A DNA stretch of 64,000 nucleotides. Origin: SIG78 sp036677805 (GTDB lineage Bacteria > Verrucomicrobiota > Lentisphaeria > Victivallales > Victivallaceae). A program made the position numbers and the translations under genes. The DNA is taken from NCBI GenBank assembly GCA_036677805.1, contig JAVBVS010000009.1, positions 124,001 to 188,000 on the forward strand. The letters are read 5' to 3'. The stretch's first letter is position 1; every line of letters starts with the position of its first letter. The notes below the pieces were generated by a model. The model saw nothing but the letters and a program-made list of their open reading frames with translations, made no database searches and was not told where the DNA came from. Of this stretch, positions 49,562 through 57,162 are shown in pieces.

Positions 49562-51418
49562 TCAGCAGTTCAACGAGTCCGGAACCAGTTCGATTTCCAC
49601 CGTATTGAGCTCGTCAGCCACCTTGCGGTCGTGAAACGCGTCCAGCGTCCGGGCGTGGCCGAAGAATGCGGCGGTGACGTCGGCGAACTCCAGATATTCG
49701 GGGTGCTCGACCCGTCCGGACCGGACGGCGACCCGGCCCGGAATTAGCCGGCCATGCGCCGAAAGCACTTCGGCGTAGGCGATGCCCTGGCCGCCGAAAC
49801 CGCGGACGGTGAGGCGGAGGCGTTCCGGCCGGCAATTCGCCGGCAGCGCGAAATCGGCTTCGTAAATGGCGGAACTCAATTCCTTGCAGGGGGCCGGCGC
49901 CACCGCCTGACGCCATTCGTTGTCGGCGAAGACATCGGCCGACAGCAGCGCCAGACTGAGCTGATCGGGTTGGACCAGGGTAAGCCGGAGCGTAACGGCG
50001 TTGTGGAAATCGGCGGCGAAGCGGCACAGTGCATCGGCCCAATGCTCCAGGCGTTCGCTTACGCTGGTTGCGCTGGGCCGGAAGCGCCGGGTCGCCTCGC
50101 GCCTCCGTCGGGCAAACATGCGGATGGACTGTGCCAACGCCGGCAGATCCTCGCCCGGAAAATCGTGGCGATAGTTCCAGGCTGCAATCCGGCAGCGCCA
50201 GCGCCATTCTTTGAGTTCGAGATCGGCCAGAATTTCCTCCAGATACAGAACGCCCTCGCAAGAGACCTCCGGCCGATAGTGCTCGAATATGCTCCGAAGC
50301 AGCATGACCCGCGACAATTCCGCATGATCGAGGCCATTTTTCGGTGCGACGACCAGTTCTTTGTAGTCCATGGCGCAAATCCAGCGGATGGTGTCGAGGT
50401 ATTCGCGCAAGGCGTTCGCAAAGGGCGGCGCGGTAATGCCGAAGAGTGCGGCTGCGCTTTGGTTCACCGCGTCATCGCCGTCGGTGGCGCGGTCGCTCCA
50501 CAGCAATCCGGTCGCGGCAAAGAAAGGGAAGGTGTGGAACGGCAGCCCCGTGCCCCAGTAGGTGAGCAGCAATCCGCTGTGATTGCGGTTTTGGGCATAA
50601 CGCCAGGTGGATTCGGGATTGGACAGACAGTAGTGAGCGCAGGCGCCCCAGTATTCGAAGCCGAGCCGGTCGTAGAGCAGGGCGCGGTCGGAAAAGTTCT
50701 GGTTGGCGAAGTGACCATGATAGCCGGTGACATGATCCTGGTACTGCCAGTCGACCATGATCACATCGCGTGGAAACTCGGCCAGAATGTCGGGATAGTA
50801 TTCGAACATGTCGTCCCAAAGCATCATGCGTTTGCCGAGCTTGCCGGTTACGACCTGATGGCAGAATTTGAAGTGATCGAGATAGAGTTGCTGTTCTCCG
50901 GCGAAAGTCCGCGCTTTTTCCCGGCATTGCGGACAATAGCCGATATTCCACGCTTCGTCGCCGCCGACATGGAAAAAGGGGCCGGGAAAAATGGCCGCAA
51001 CTTCCGTAAAGTAGGCTTCCAGCAGCGTTCGGGTGCGCGGCTGAAGCGGACACAAATCGGCCAGTTTCAAGGGAATGCCGAACCGGCCCGGCAAGTTGTT
51101 GCGCAATTCGTCGAGGTCCGCGAAGCCGGGCGAGCGGGTGGCCATCTGGGCATGGCCCAGCGCCGCCAGTCCCGGAATCACGGTGATGCCGCAGCCGGCG
51201 GCATGGTCGATGATCGCGCGCAGCTCTTCGGCGCTGTATCCGGCTTCGGGACCGGGGTCGAAGGCGCGGGTCCGAACCCGCCATTCGAGATAAAGCAAAA
51301 GGACGTTGAAATCATAACGGGCGATGAAATCGATGAAACGCCGGATGAATTCCGGGGTTTCCTTCTGCGAGGCCAGGTCGAGCTGAATGGCCCGGAAGCG
51401 GATGGGATGATCGGTCAT
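49562..51418 (-). CDS. GH20-like beta-N-acetylhexosaminidase-family protein
   Basis: The 618-residue protein shows a GH20-type barrel: RAIQLDLASQKETPEFIRRFIDFI, NVLLLYLEWR, GITVIPGLAALGHAQM, and the catalytic FHVGGDEAW with Asp154-Glu155. A middle helical region and a C-terminal beta domain (~500-600) follow. In GH20 the Asp-Glu pair performs substrate-assisted hydrolysis of N-acetylhexosaminides. The N-terminus MTDHPIRFRAI has no signal peptide, which points to cytoplasmic cleavage of imported oligosaccharides. The barrel starts almost at residue 6, without the usual N-terminal GH20b domain. The ATG at 51418 is the best candidate. Confidence 0.83.
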   Translation of the reverse strand: MTDHPIRFRAIQLDLASQKETPEFIRRFIDFIARYDFNVLLLYLEWRVRTRAFDPGPEAGYSAEELRAIIDHAAGCGITVIPGLAALGHAQMATRSPGFADLDELRNNLPGRFGIPLKLADLCPLQPRTRTLLEAYFTEVAAIFPGPFFHVGGDEAWNIGYCPQCREKARTFAGEQQLYLDHFKFCHQVVTGKLGKRMMLWDDMFEYYPDILAEFPRDVIMVDWQYQDHVTGYHGHFANQNFSDRALLYDRLGFEYWGACAHYCLSNPESTWRYAQNRNHSGLLLTYWGTGLPFHTFPFFAATGLLWSDRATDGDDAVNQSAAALFGITAPPFANALREYLDTIRWICAMDYKELVVAPKNGLDHAELSRVMLLRSIFEHYRPEVSCEGVLYLEEILADLELKEWRWRCRIAAWNYRHDFPGEDLPALAQSIRMFARRRREATRRFRPSATSVSERLEHWADALCRFAADFHNAVTLRLTLVQPDQLSLALLSADVFADNEWRQAVAPAPCKELSSAIYEADFALPANCRPERLRLTVRGFGGQGIAYAEVLSAHGRLIPGRVAVRSGRVEHPEYLEFADVTAAFFGHARTLDAFHDRKVADELNTVEIELVPDSLNC

Positions 51419-51608
51419 GACAAGAACGTTCCTTATGCAACTCTGATTCATGAACTTGCCGGAACAATATCAGACGTTGCGGACGTTTGCAACTCCGCCG
51501 CCGGTTTTTTTGCCATAAAAGTTGACAGCAAGGTTGTCAGCTTTGAGTTTTCAGGCCGAATTCCCGGTCGGGTTGCCTTGTGGCAATCGGAATCGCAATC
51601 TGCCGTAA

Positions 51609-52271
51609 TCAGGAATTCTTCATTTCTCCGGCGCTATGGCGCAATTGCCGCCGCAACTGCTCAAGATCGCCATTTTGAATGGCGTCGATGCATTGCCGGA
51701 CGGTTTCCGGCGGATAATCCCACCAGCGCAGCTCCAGCAGCTCGGCGACGATCGCATCGGAAAACCGGCGGCGGATGATTCTGGCCGGTACGCCGCCGAC
51801 AGTCGCATAGGGCGGCACGTCGCGCGTGACGACCGCATGGGCGCCGATGATGGCGCCGTCGCCGATGGTGACGCCGGCGAGAATTACCGCTTCAAAGCCG
51901 ATCCAGACGTCATTGCCGACGGTAATGTCGCCCTTGTGGTCCCAAGCCTCGGTGATGCGGGCGACCGGCCGATTCCATTCGGCGGTGAAAATCGGGAAGG
52001 GATAGGTCGAGAGCGAATGCATGGTGTGGTTGGCGGAATTGAAAATGAACTTTGCGCCGGATGCGATTGAGCAGTATTTGCCGAGGATCAGCGTGTCATG
52101 GTTGATCGGATAATGGTAGAGTACGCAATTTTTGACGAAATCCCGCGGGTCGTGCGCAAAATCGTGATACATGGTGAAGTCGCCGATCCGGATGTTCGGC
52201 TGGTCGACGACACGGTTCAGATAAACCGTCCGGTCGTCCCCGGGACGGGGATAGATTTTCGTGGGGTCCAT
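51609..52271 (-). CDS. Vat-type xenobiotic acetyltransferase (left-handed beta-helix)
   Basis: The 220-residue hexapeptide-repeat acetyltransferase follows the Vat/CatB pattern: NIRIGDFTMYHDF, DPRDFVKNCVLYHYPINHDTLILGKYCSIASGAKFIFNSANH, HSLSTYPFPIF, and the helix repeats GDITVGNDVWIGFEAVILAGVTIGDGAIIGA. His82 in SANHTMHS matches the catalytic His of Vat(D). Vat enzymes O-acetylate streptogramin A, but many chromosomal relatives have unknown substrates, so no resistance phenotype should be assumed. It lies 39 bp after the DUF3795 gene and reads in the same direction. ATG 52271 is favoured over the TTG at 52280. Confidence 0.85.
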   Translation of the reverse strand: MDPTKIYPRPGDDRTVYLNRVVDQPNIRIGDFTMYHDFAHDPRDFVKNCVLYHYPINHDTLILGKYCSIASGAKFIFNSANHTMHSLSTYPFPIFTAEWNRPVARITEAWDHKGDITVGNDVWIGFEAVILAGVTIGDGAIIGAHAVVTRDVPPYATVGGVPARIIRRRFSDAIVAELLELRWWDYPPETVRQCIDAIQNGDLEQLRRQLRHSAGEMKNS

Positions 52272-52310
52272 GATGGTCAATCGGGATTTTGGTTTCAGCT
52301 GGTTTCCTTA

Positions 52311-52694
52311 TCAGAAGGCCGAGTGCATTTGGGACTCGACCTCGGCGATGGCGTCGAGCATTTTCTTCATGGCTCCGGACTGCTCCGGGGCCATGGCGAA
52401 AAATTCGGTCAGTGCGGCGCAGGGGTAGTCGGGACATTCGGAACAGACCTGAATGCCGTTTTCCAGCGCACATTGACGGATGCGGCAGGTGTGTTCGCAG
52501 TGATAACACTTGCGCCCGCCTTCGGTCATGCAGCCGTCGCAGGCGATGAGTTCGGCTTTGATGTCGTCGCAATGATAACGCTTGCGCCAGTCGGCGGCGA
52601 CCAGTTCGAGTTTGGCCGGATCGTTCAGCTGGGTGGCGCGATAGGCGTCGCAACGGCTGCAAACCAGTCCGCAGGGAGCAATATTGATCGGCAT
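52311..52694 (-). CDS. DUF3795 zinc/cysteine-rich protein
   Basis: The 127-residue DUF3795 protein has APCGLVCSRCDAYRATQ at the start, then CDGCMTEGG, KCYHCEHTCRIRQCALENG and CSECPDYPCAALTEFF, giving about twelve cysteines for metal binding. The function is unknown. The ATG at 52694 is preceded by GGAGAAAGGA. It is 39 bp upstream of the Vat-type gene and probably cotranscribed with it. Confidence 0.85.
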   Translation of the reverse strand: MPINIAPCGLVCSRCDAYRATQLNDPAKLELVAADWRKRYHCDDIKAELIACDGCMTEGGRKCYHCEHTCRIRQCALENGIQVCSECPDYPCAALTEFFAMAPEQSGAMKKMLDAIAEVESQMHSAF

Positions 52695-52832
52695 GATGGC
52701 GCGTCCTTTCTCCGGCAACTCCGGCATTCCTTGAGAAATAATATATCACGAGTCGGGCGACATGCAACTTTCGGCATGAAGACCGGGACGATTAAGGCGC
52801 GGAAAAGTCATTGCCGCCCACGCGATTGCAAT

Positions 52833-52861
52833 TTGACAGCGGCCTGTCGGCGGTGTATTGT
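52833..52861 (+). promoter_or_regulatory. Promoter of the DUF2339-DUF3999 pair
   Basis: TTGACA (52833-52838), a 17-base spacer and TATTGT (52856-52861) lie 46 bp before the GTG start. Confidence 0.7.
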
Positions 52862-52906
52862 GAAGAAGAATGCCAACGGGGAACTTTTTTGATGTGAGGT
52901 GCGATT

Positions 52907-55288
52907 GTGGAATTTCTGATCATTTTTCTGCTGACGCTGCTGGGCGGAGGGGCGCTGGTGATGTTCTTCCTGCTGCTGGGGAGCTATCTCCGGCTGGGGA
53001 CGGTGATGGACATACTGGAGGCGCACAGCCGCAAGCTGAAAGCCCTGGAGGCGAAATTGGACCGGACGCCGGAAAAACCGACAGCCGCCGCGGCGAGTGC
53101 CGCATCGTTGCCGGTCGTCGCCCCGGCCGAACCCGTCGCCGAGACGGTCAAGCCTCCGCCCCAGTCGCTTTTCCGGACGGAATCCGCATCCGGCGCGGCG
53201 GAAATTCCGCCCGCGGAACCCATGCCGTCCTGGCCGGCTGCTCCTGCAAGTCCGGCACCGGCGCCGCGCGAACCGTCGGAATTCGAATGGCGAACCGTCG
53301 AAATCGTGCGCAAAATGTGGAATTGGCTGACGGTGGGCGAAGAGTTCCGCAATCCCGCGGTGACGCGCGAATACCAGATGGCGACGACCTGGCTGCTGCG
53401 CGGCGCAATTCTGCTGATTGTGTTCGGAGTGGCCTATTTCATCAAATATTCGCATGACAACAGTCTTTTTCCACCGGAATTGCGCCTGAGCGTGGCGGCG
53501 CTGTTTGCGCTGGGGATGCTCGGCGGCGGTTGCACTTTGCTGAAGGGCCGCTACAAACTTTTCGGGATTACCCTGATCGGCGGCGGTTTCGCCGGGCTTT
53601 ATCTGGTGGTGTTCGCCTCGGTGTCGCTTTATCATCTTATGGCGGCCCCGGTCGGATTGGGGCTGCTGGCCTTGCTGACCGCCGGCGGCTGCGTGATGGC
53701 GCTGCGGTTGGATCAGATGCTGTTGGCGATTCTGGCGATCGTCGGCGGCTATCTGGCGCCGGTTCTGCTCAGCACCGGCAGCCGCAACCTGACCGGACTT
53801 TACACTTACATGCTGGTGTTGACCGTCGGCGCGCTGGTGATGGCGCGGTATCGCAGCTGGCGGATTTTGAATATTCTGGCATTCCTGCTGACCTGGGCCG
53901 TATTCTTTGCAGCGGCGCCGTTCCGATGCAATTTCGATCTGATTCCGTCGCTGGCTTTCGCCGGAGCGTTTTTTCTCGCCTTTTCGCTGCTTTCGATGCT
54001 GTTCAATGTGGTCAACCGGGTTCCGATCACACTGGTCGAACTCTTTTTTCAGATCTTGAATACGCTGATCTTTTTGGGCGGGACGATTCCGGTGGTGTGG
54101 AAGGAGTACGGCAAAGAGGAAGCCGGGATGCTGGCGCTGGCGGTGGCGCTTTATTACGGGTTGCAGCTGGCATATCTGCTGTGGCGAAAGTCGCAAGACC
54201 GCAATCTGCTTCTGATGCAGGGGGTTTTCGCCACTTCGCTGCTGGCTTTGGCGCTGCCCCTGATGCTGGTGCGTGACGTGATCACCATCGCCTGGTCGAT
54301 TCAGGCGGCGGCGATGCTTTACCTCGGCTGCCGGAGCCGCTCGAATTTCATTGTGCAATTCGGGTTTGCGATTTTCGCGCTGGCGGCCGGCCGGCTGTTT
54401 CTGATCAATTTTCCGGAATGCTACGGCCCGGGAGCGGCAACCGAGTTTTCGGGGCGGTTGATCAATTTCGGCGGCCTGACCGCGGCCTTGATGGTCGGAT
54501 ACTGGATATTGCACCGTTACGGCGAGAAGGAGGGCGTGGTCCGGACGTGGCTGAGCCCGGAGGATTCTCCGGCCTTGAAGGCGGTTTTCTGGAGTGCGTT
54601 GATCGTGATTGCCGTTGCCGGATTCGGCGAATTCGTCCGGCTGGGCCGGAGTTATTCCGTACCGTGGGGGCAACTCGGCATCTCCTGCTGGGGCGCATTG
54701 CTGCTGCTGTTGCTCGCGCTGCTTCGCGGCCGCTGCCGGGAACGCTGGATCGCCCATGCGGCGACGCTCGGCATGGCGGCGCTGACGGTTTATCTGCTGA
54801 CCACCATTGCCTGGAATGTCGATGCCGTTTATGAACCGGCATGGGCATTCCTTCGCCTGGGCCGTTTCGTGGCGGTGCTGGGCATAGTGCTGCTGGGAGG
54901 CCGGGTGCTGGGGCAATACGGCGGCGAGCGGCAGTCCATGTATGTATTTCTGGTTCTGGCGGAAATCGTCTGGTTCTTTTATACGACCATGGAGTTGAGC
55001 CACCTGATGCGGTTCTATTGTCCGGACGGGGTCAAAATTGCCGTGTCGCTGCTGTGGGGCGCGCATGCGCTGCTCCTGGTCGGGCTGGGCGTGGTGCGCC
55101 GGTGGCGGGCGGCGCGGCTGATCGGATTGCTGCTGCTGGCGGTGGCGATGTTCAAGATATTCCTGGTCGATTTGAGTCATGCTCCGACCATCTACCGGGT
55201 GGCGGGGTGCATGGCGCTCGGCATTATCATGATGGCGGGCGCGTGGTTCTACACCCGATTCCAGTCGAGGTTCGATCATGAAGCATAG
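52907..55288 (+). CDS. DUF2339 multi-spanning membrane protein
   Basis: The 793-residue protein starts with one membrane helix (FLIIFLLTLLGGGALVMFFLLLG), then a cytoplasmic coiled segment and a Pro/Ala-rich linker (~50-130), then about twenty membrane segments to the end, as in DUF2339. The motif RGAILLIVFGVAYFIKYSHDN opens the membrane core. The start is GTG 52907 with GAGGTG six to seven bases upstream. DUF2339 proteins are commonly paired with a DUF3999 protein, as here, where the next gene overlaps by 11 bases. Function is unknown, possibly in envelope sugar or lipid handling. Confidence 0.88.
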   Translation: MEFLIIFLLTLLGGGALVMFFLLLGSYLRLGTVMDILEAHSRKLKALEAKLDRTPEKPTAAAASAASLPVVAPAEPVAETVKPPPQSLFRTESASGAAEIPPAEPMPSWPAAPASPAPAPREPSEFEWRTVEIVRKMWNWLTVGEEFRNPAVTREYQMATTWLLRGAILLIVFGVAYFIKYSHDNSLFPPELRLSVAALFALGMLGGGCTLLKGRYKLFGITLIGGGFAGLYLVVFASVSLYHLMAAPVGLGLLALLTAGGCVMALRLDQMLLAILAIVGGYLAPVLLSTGSRNLTGLYTYMLVLTVGALVMARYRSWRILNILAFLLTWAVFFAAAPFRCNFDLIPSLAFAGAFFLAFSLLSMLFNVVNRVPITLVELFFQILNTLIFLGGTIPVVWKEYGKEEAGMLALAVALYYGLQLAYLLWRKSQDRNLLLMQGVFATSLLALALPLMLVRDVITIAWSIQAAAMLYLGCRSRSNFIVQFGFAIFALAAGRLFLINFPECYGPGAATEFSGRLINFGGLTAALMVGYWILHRYGEKEGVVRTWLSPEDSPALKAVFWSALIVIAVAGFGEFVRLGRSYSVPWGQLGISCWGALLLLLLALLRGRCRERWIAHAATLGMAALTVYLLTTIAWNVDAVYEPAWAFLRLGRFVAVLGIVLLGGRVLGQYGGERQSMYVFLVLAEIVWFFYTTMELSHLMRFYCPDGVKIAVSLLWGAHALLLVGLGVVRRWRAARLIGLLLLAVAMFKIFLVDLSHAPTIYRVAGCMALGIIMMAGAWFYTRFQSRFDHEA

Positions 55289-56591
55289 ACTGATCGTTAT
55301 TGCGTTGCTGGCCATGCAGCTGGCGGCTCATGGCGCCCGGATTGAAGAATTTCCGTGGTTGAGAAGTCTGGTCCCGGCGGAAGGCGTCCGGGCGGTCGCC
55401 GGAGAACTGGGCATGGTGCAACTCGATGCGACTGTCTACCGGCATACCGGCGATTTGCGACAGTCATTGCGGATTTTCGACGCCGGTGACCGCGAGGTTC
55501 CGTTTCTTCTGGTCAAAAACCAGTCGCGGGTAGTGCCGACCGAGCGGCGCTTCCGGCCGGTGGCGACCCGGTTCACGGCATGGGAACAACGCGCCGACGG
55601 TTCGGCTTTGCTGCGGTTTGAAACCGTTGCCGCGCCGGATGAGCCGCTGGTTCGGATGGCGCTGGAGACCATGGCGCGGGACTTTGACAAGAAAATACGT
55701 CTCTATGCCGTCGATGCGTCCGGCGGACGGACGCTGCTGGCGGCGGATGCTTTCTACGATTATTCGTCACGGATTGCGCTGACCCGGCGAAGCTTCGATT
55801 TCCCGGAAACGACGGCTCGGCGTTTCGAACTGGAGATTGAAAACTATACCGAATTCAGCGAATCCCCGGTGCGGCAGTTGGTGACCGGCTCGGAGAATTA
55901 TGTGACGAGCACACAGTTGCGGCGCGAATTGAAACTCGATGCGGTGACGTTATTCGAGGAAGAGCAGTTCGTTCCCGAACCCGTGCTGGAACCGGTAACG
56001 CCGGAATGGACGATCCGGGAGCAGGAGCGGGGAACTGAAGTTGAATTTGCCGCCGGAAAGATGCCGTTGGCGCGGATTGAACTGGAAATCGGCGAAGCGA
56101 ATTTCGCCCGGAGTTACGATTTGTATGATGGCGAAGGTCAATGGCTGGCTTCCGGCAAACTGAAACGGGTGACGGCCGGTGGCGTATGCAAGATCGATGA
56201 AGTCGCAATTGTTCTGGCGGGAGAGCGGGCGGAGCGGTATCGGCTGGAGATTGCCAACGACGATAATCCGCCGTTGACGATCACCCGGATATCCGGCCGG
56301 AGCGAGGTTTGGAGCCTGCTGTTTTTCATCCCGCAGCCGGACCGGATGCCGTTGCGTTGCGCTTATGGCACGGAAGTCGGCGTCCCGGGATTCGACATCG
56401 GCGAAGTGGCGCATTATGCACCCGGCGAACATTATGCGCCGTTTGTTCCGGGCGAGGAGCTCCGTCAGGCGGCGATGCCGGCGCGGCGCAACTACCGCTG
56501 GCTCTATCGGGTGGTGATGGCCCTGGTGGCGGTCGGAATCGCCGCCGTGGTATTTTGGGGCATGAAAAAGGTCAATACGCTGGAAAAGTGA
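55278..56591 (+). CDS. DUF3999 secreted/membrane protein
   Basis: The 437-residue protein has a signal peptide (KHRLIVIALLAMQLAAHGA), a periplasmic beta-rich body (FPWLRSLVPAEGVRAVAG, RLRFET-like strands, RFELEIENYTEFSESP, RSEVWSLLFFIPQPDRMPLRCAYGT), and a C-terminal membrane helix (YRVVMALVAVGIAAVVFWG) followed by KKVNTLEK. This is the DUF3999 layout. Its ATG lies within the last codons of the DUF2339 gene, so the two are translationally coupled and likely form a complex. The mechanism is unknown. Confidence 0.85.
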   Translation: MKHRLIVIALLAMQLAAHGARIEEFPWLRSLVPAEGVRAVAGELGMVQLDATVYRHTGDLRQSLRIFDAGDREVPFLLVKNQSRVVPTERRFRPVATRFTAWEQRADGSALLRFETVAAPDEPLVRMALETMARDFDKKIRLYAVDASGGRTLLAADAFYDYSSRIALTRRSFDFPETTARRFELEIENYTEFSESPVRQLVTGSENYVTSTQLRRELKLDAVTLFEEEQFVPEPVLEPVTPEWTIREQERGTEVEFAAGKMPLARIELEIGEANFARSYDLYDGEGQWLASGKLKRVTAGGVCKIDEVAIVLAGERAERYRLEIANDDNPPLTITRISGRSEVWSLLFFIPQPDRMPLRCAYGTEVGVPGFDIGEVAHYAPGEHYAPFVPGEELRQAAMPARRNYRWLYRVVMALVAVGIAAVVFWGMKKVNTLEK

Positions 56592-56654
56592 TCTGAGCCG
56601 GTTGTGGGGCGGGACCGGGTGAATCATTCATGTATCCAACTTGTGAGGTGACGG

Positions 56655-57005
56655 ATGAAACTGTGGCTCCCGATGGTTCTGCTGGCGGCGGCGGTTTGGG
56701 TGACGGCGGCGGACAAAGCGCCGGAAAAACCGCTGAAGTGCAACTGCAATTGCCGGAGATGTCCTCCGGCGGCGACATTGACGAAAAATAGAGAAAGCGT
56801 GGTGAAATATCGCGGCTGTTTCCGCGACAAAGACAAAAACAACCTTTGCGACAACAGCGTCAAAAGCGGGGGCAAATGCCGGAACAACTGTGTTTCCGTC
56901 CCCGCCGACAGTCCCGATGCGGCCAGGAACACGGTGCCGCATCCCTGCGCCAATTGTCCCTGTCCGGCCAATTGCGCGCAGTGCGTGTTGAATGCGAAAA
57001 AATAA
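56655..57005 (+). CDS. Small secreted 13-cysteine protein
   Basis: The 116-residue protein has a signal peptide (LWLPMVLLAAAVWVTAAD). The mature ~97 residues contain 13 cysteines in clusters (KCNCNCRRCPP, GGKCRNNC and CANCPCPANCAQC) with many Asn, Lys and Arg. The pattern suggests disulfides or metal binding. No family is recognised. The ribosome site GTGAGGTGACGG precedes the ATG. It follows the DUF3999 gene by 63 bp and could share its transcript. Confidence 0.68.
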   Translation: MKLWLPMVLLAAAVWVTAADKAPEKPLKCNCNCRRCPPAATLTKNRESVVKYRGCFRDKDKNNLCDNSVKSGGKCRNNCVSVPADSPDAARNTVPHPCANCPCPANCAQCVLNAKK

Positions 57006-57086
57006 TCGGTGCGCTGTACTTTTATCCCGGATCGTTGCCGGGCTTGAGGCGGGGCAATGGATTCCGGGAAAATTTTCACTTGCCAT

Positions 57087-57115
57087 TTGCGAAATCGCAC
57101 GTGAACGTGTATCTT
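57087..57115 (+). promoter_or_regulatory. Promoter of the DUF349-recO pair
   Basis: TTGCGA (57087-57092), a 17-base spacer and TATCTT (57110-57115) lie 47 bp before the ATG. Confidence 0.55.
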
Positions 57116-57162
57116 ACATCCGGATTATTTTAAAATGCTCAAAGGGGGAGCAACTTTTCGCA

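Noticed and set aside
51609..52271. Acquired antibiotic-resistance cassette
   Set aside because: No integrase, IS, attC or composition change surrounds the Vat-type gene.
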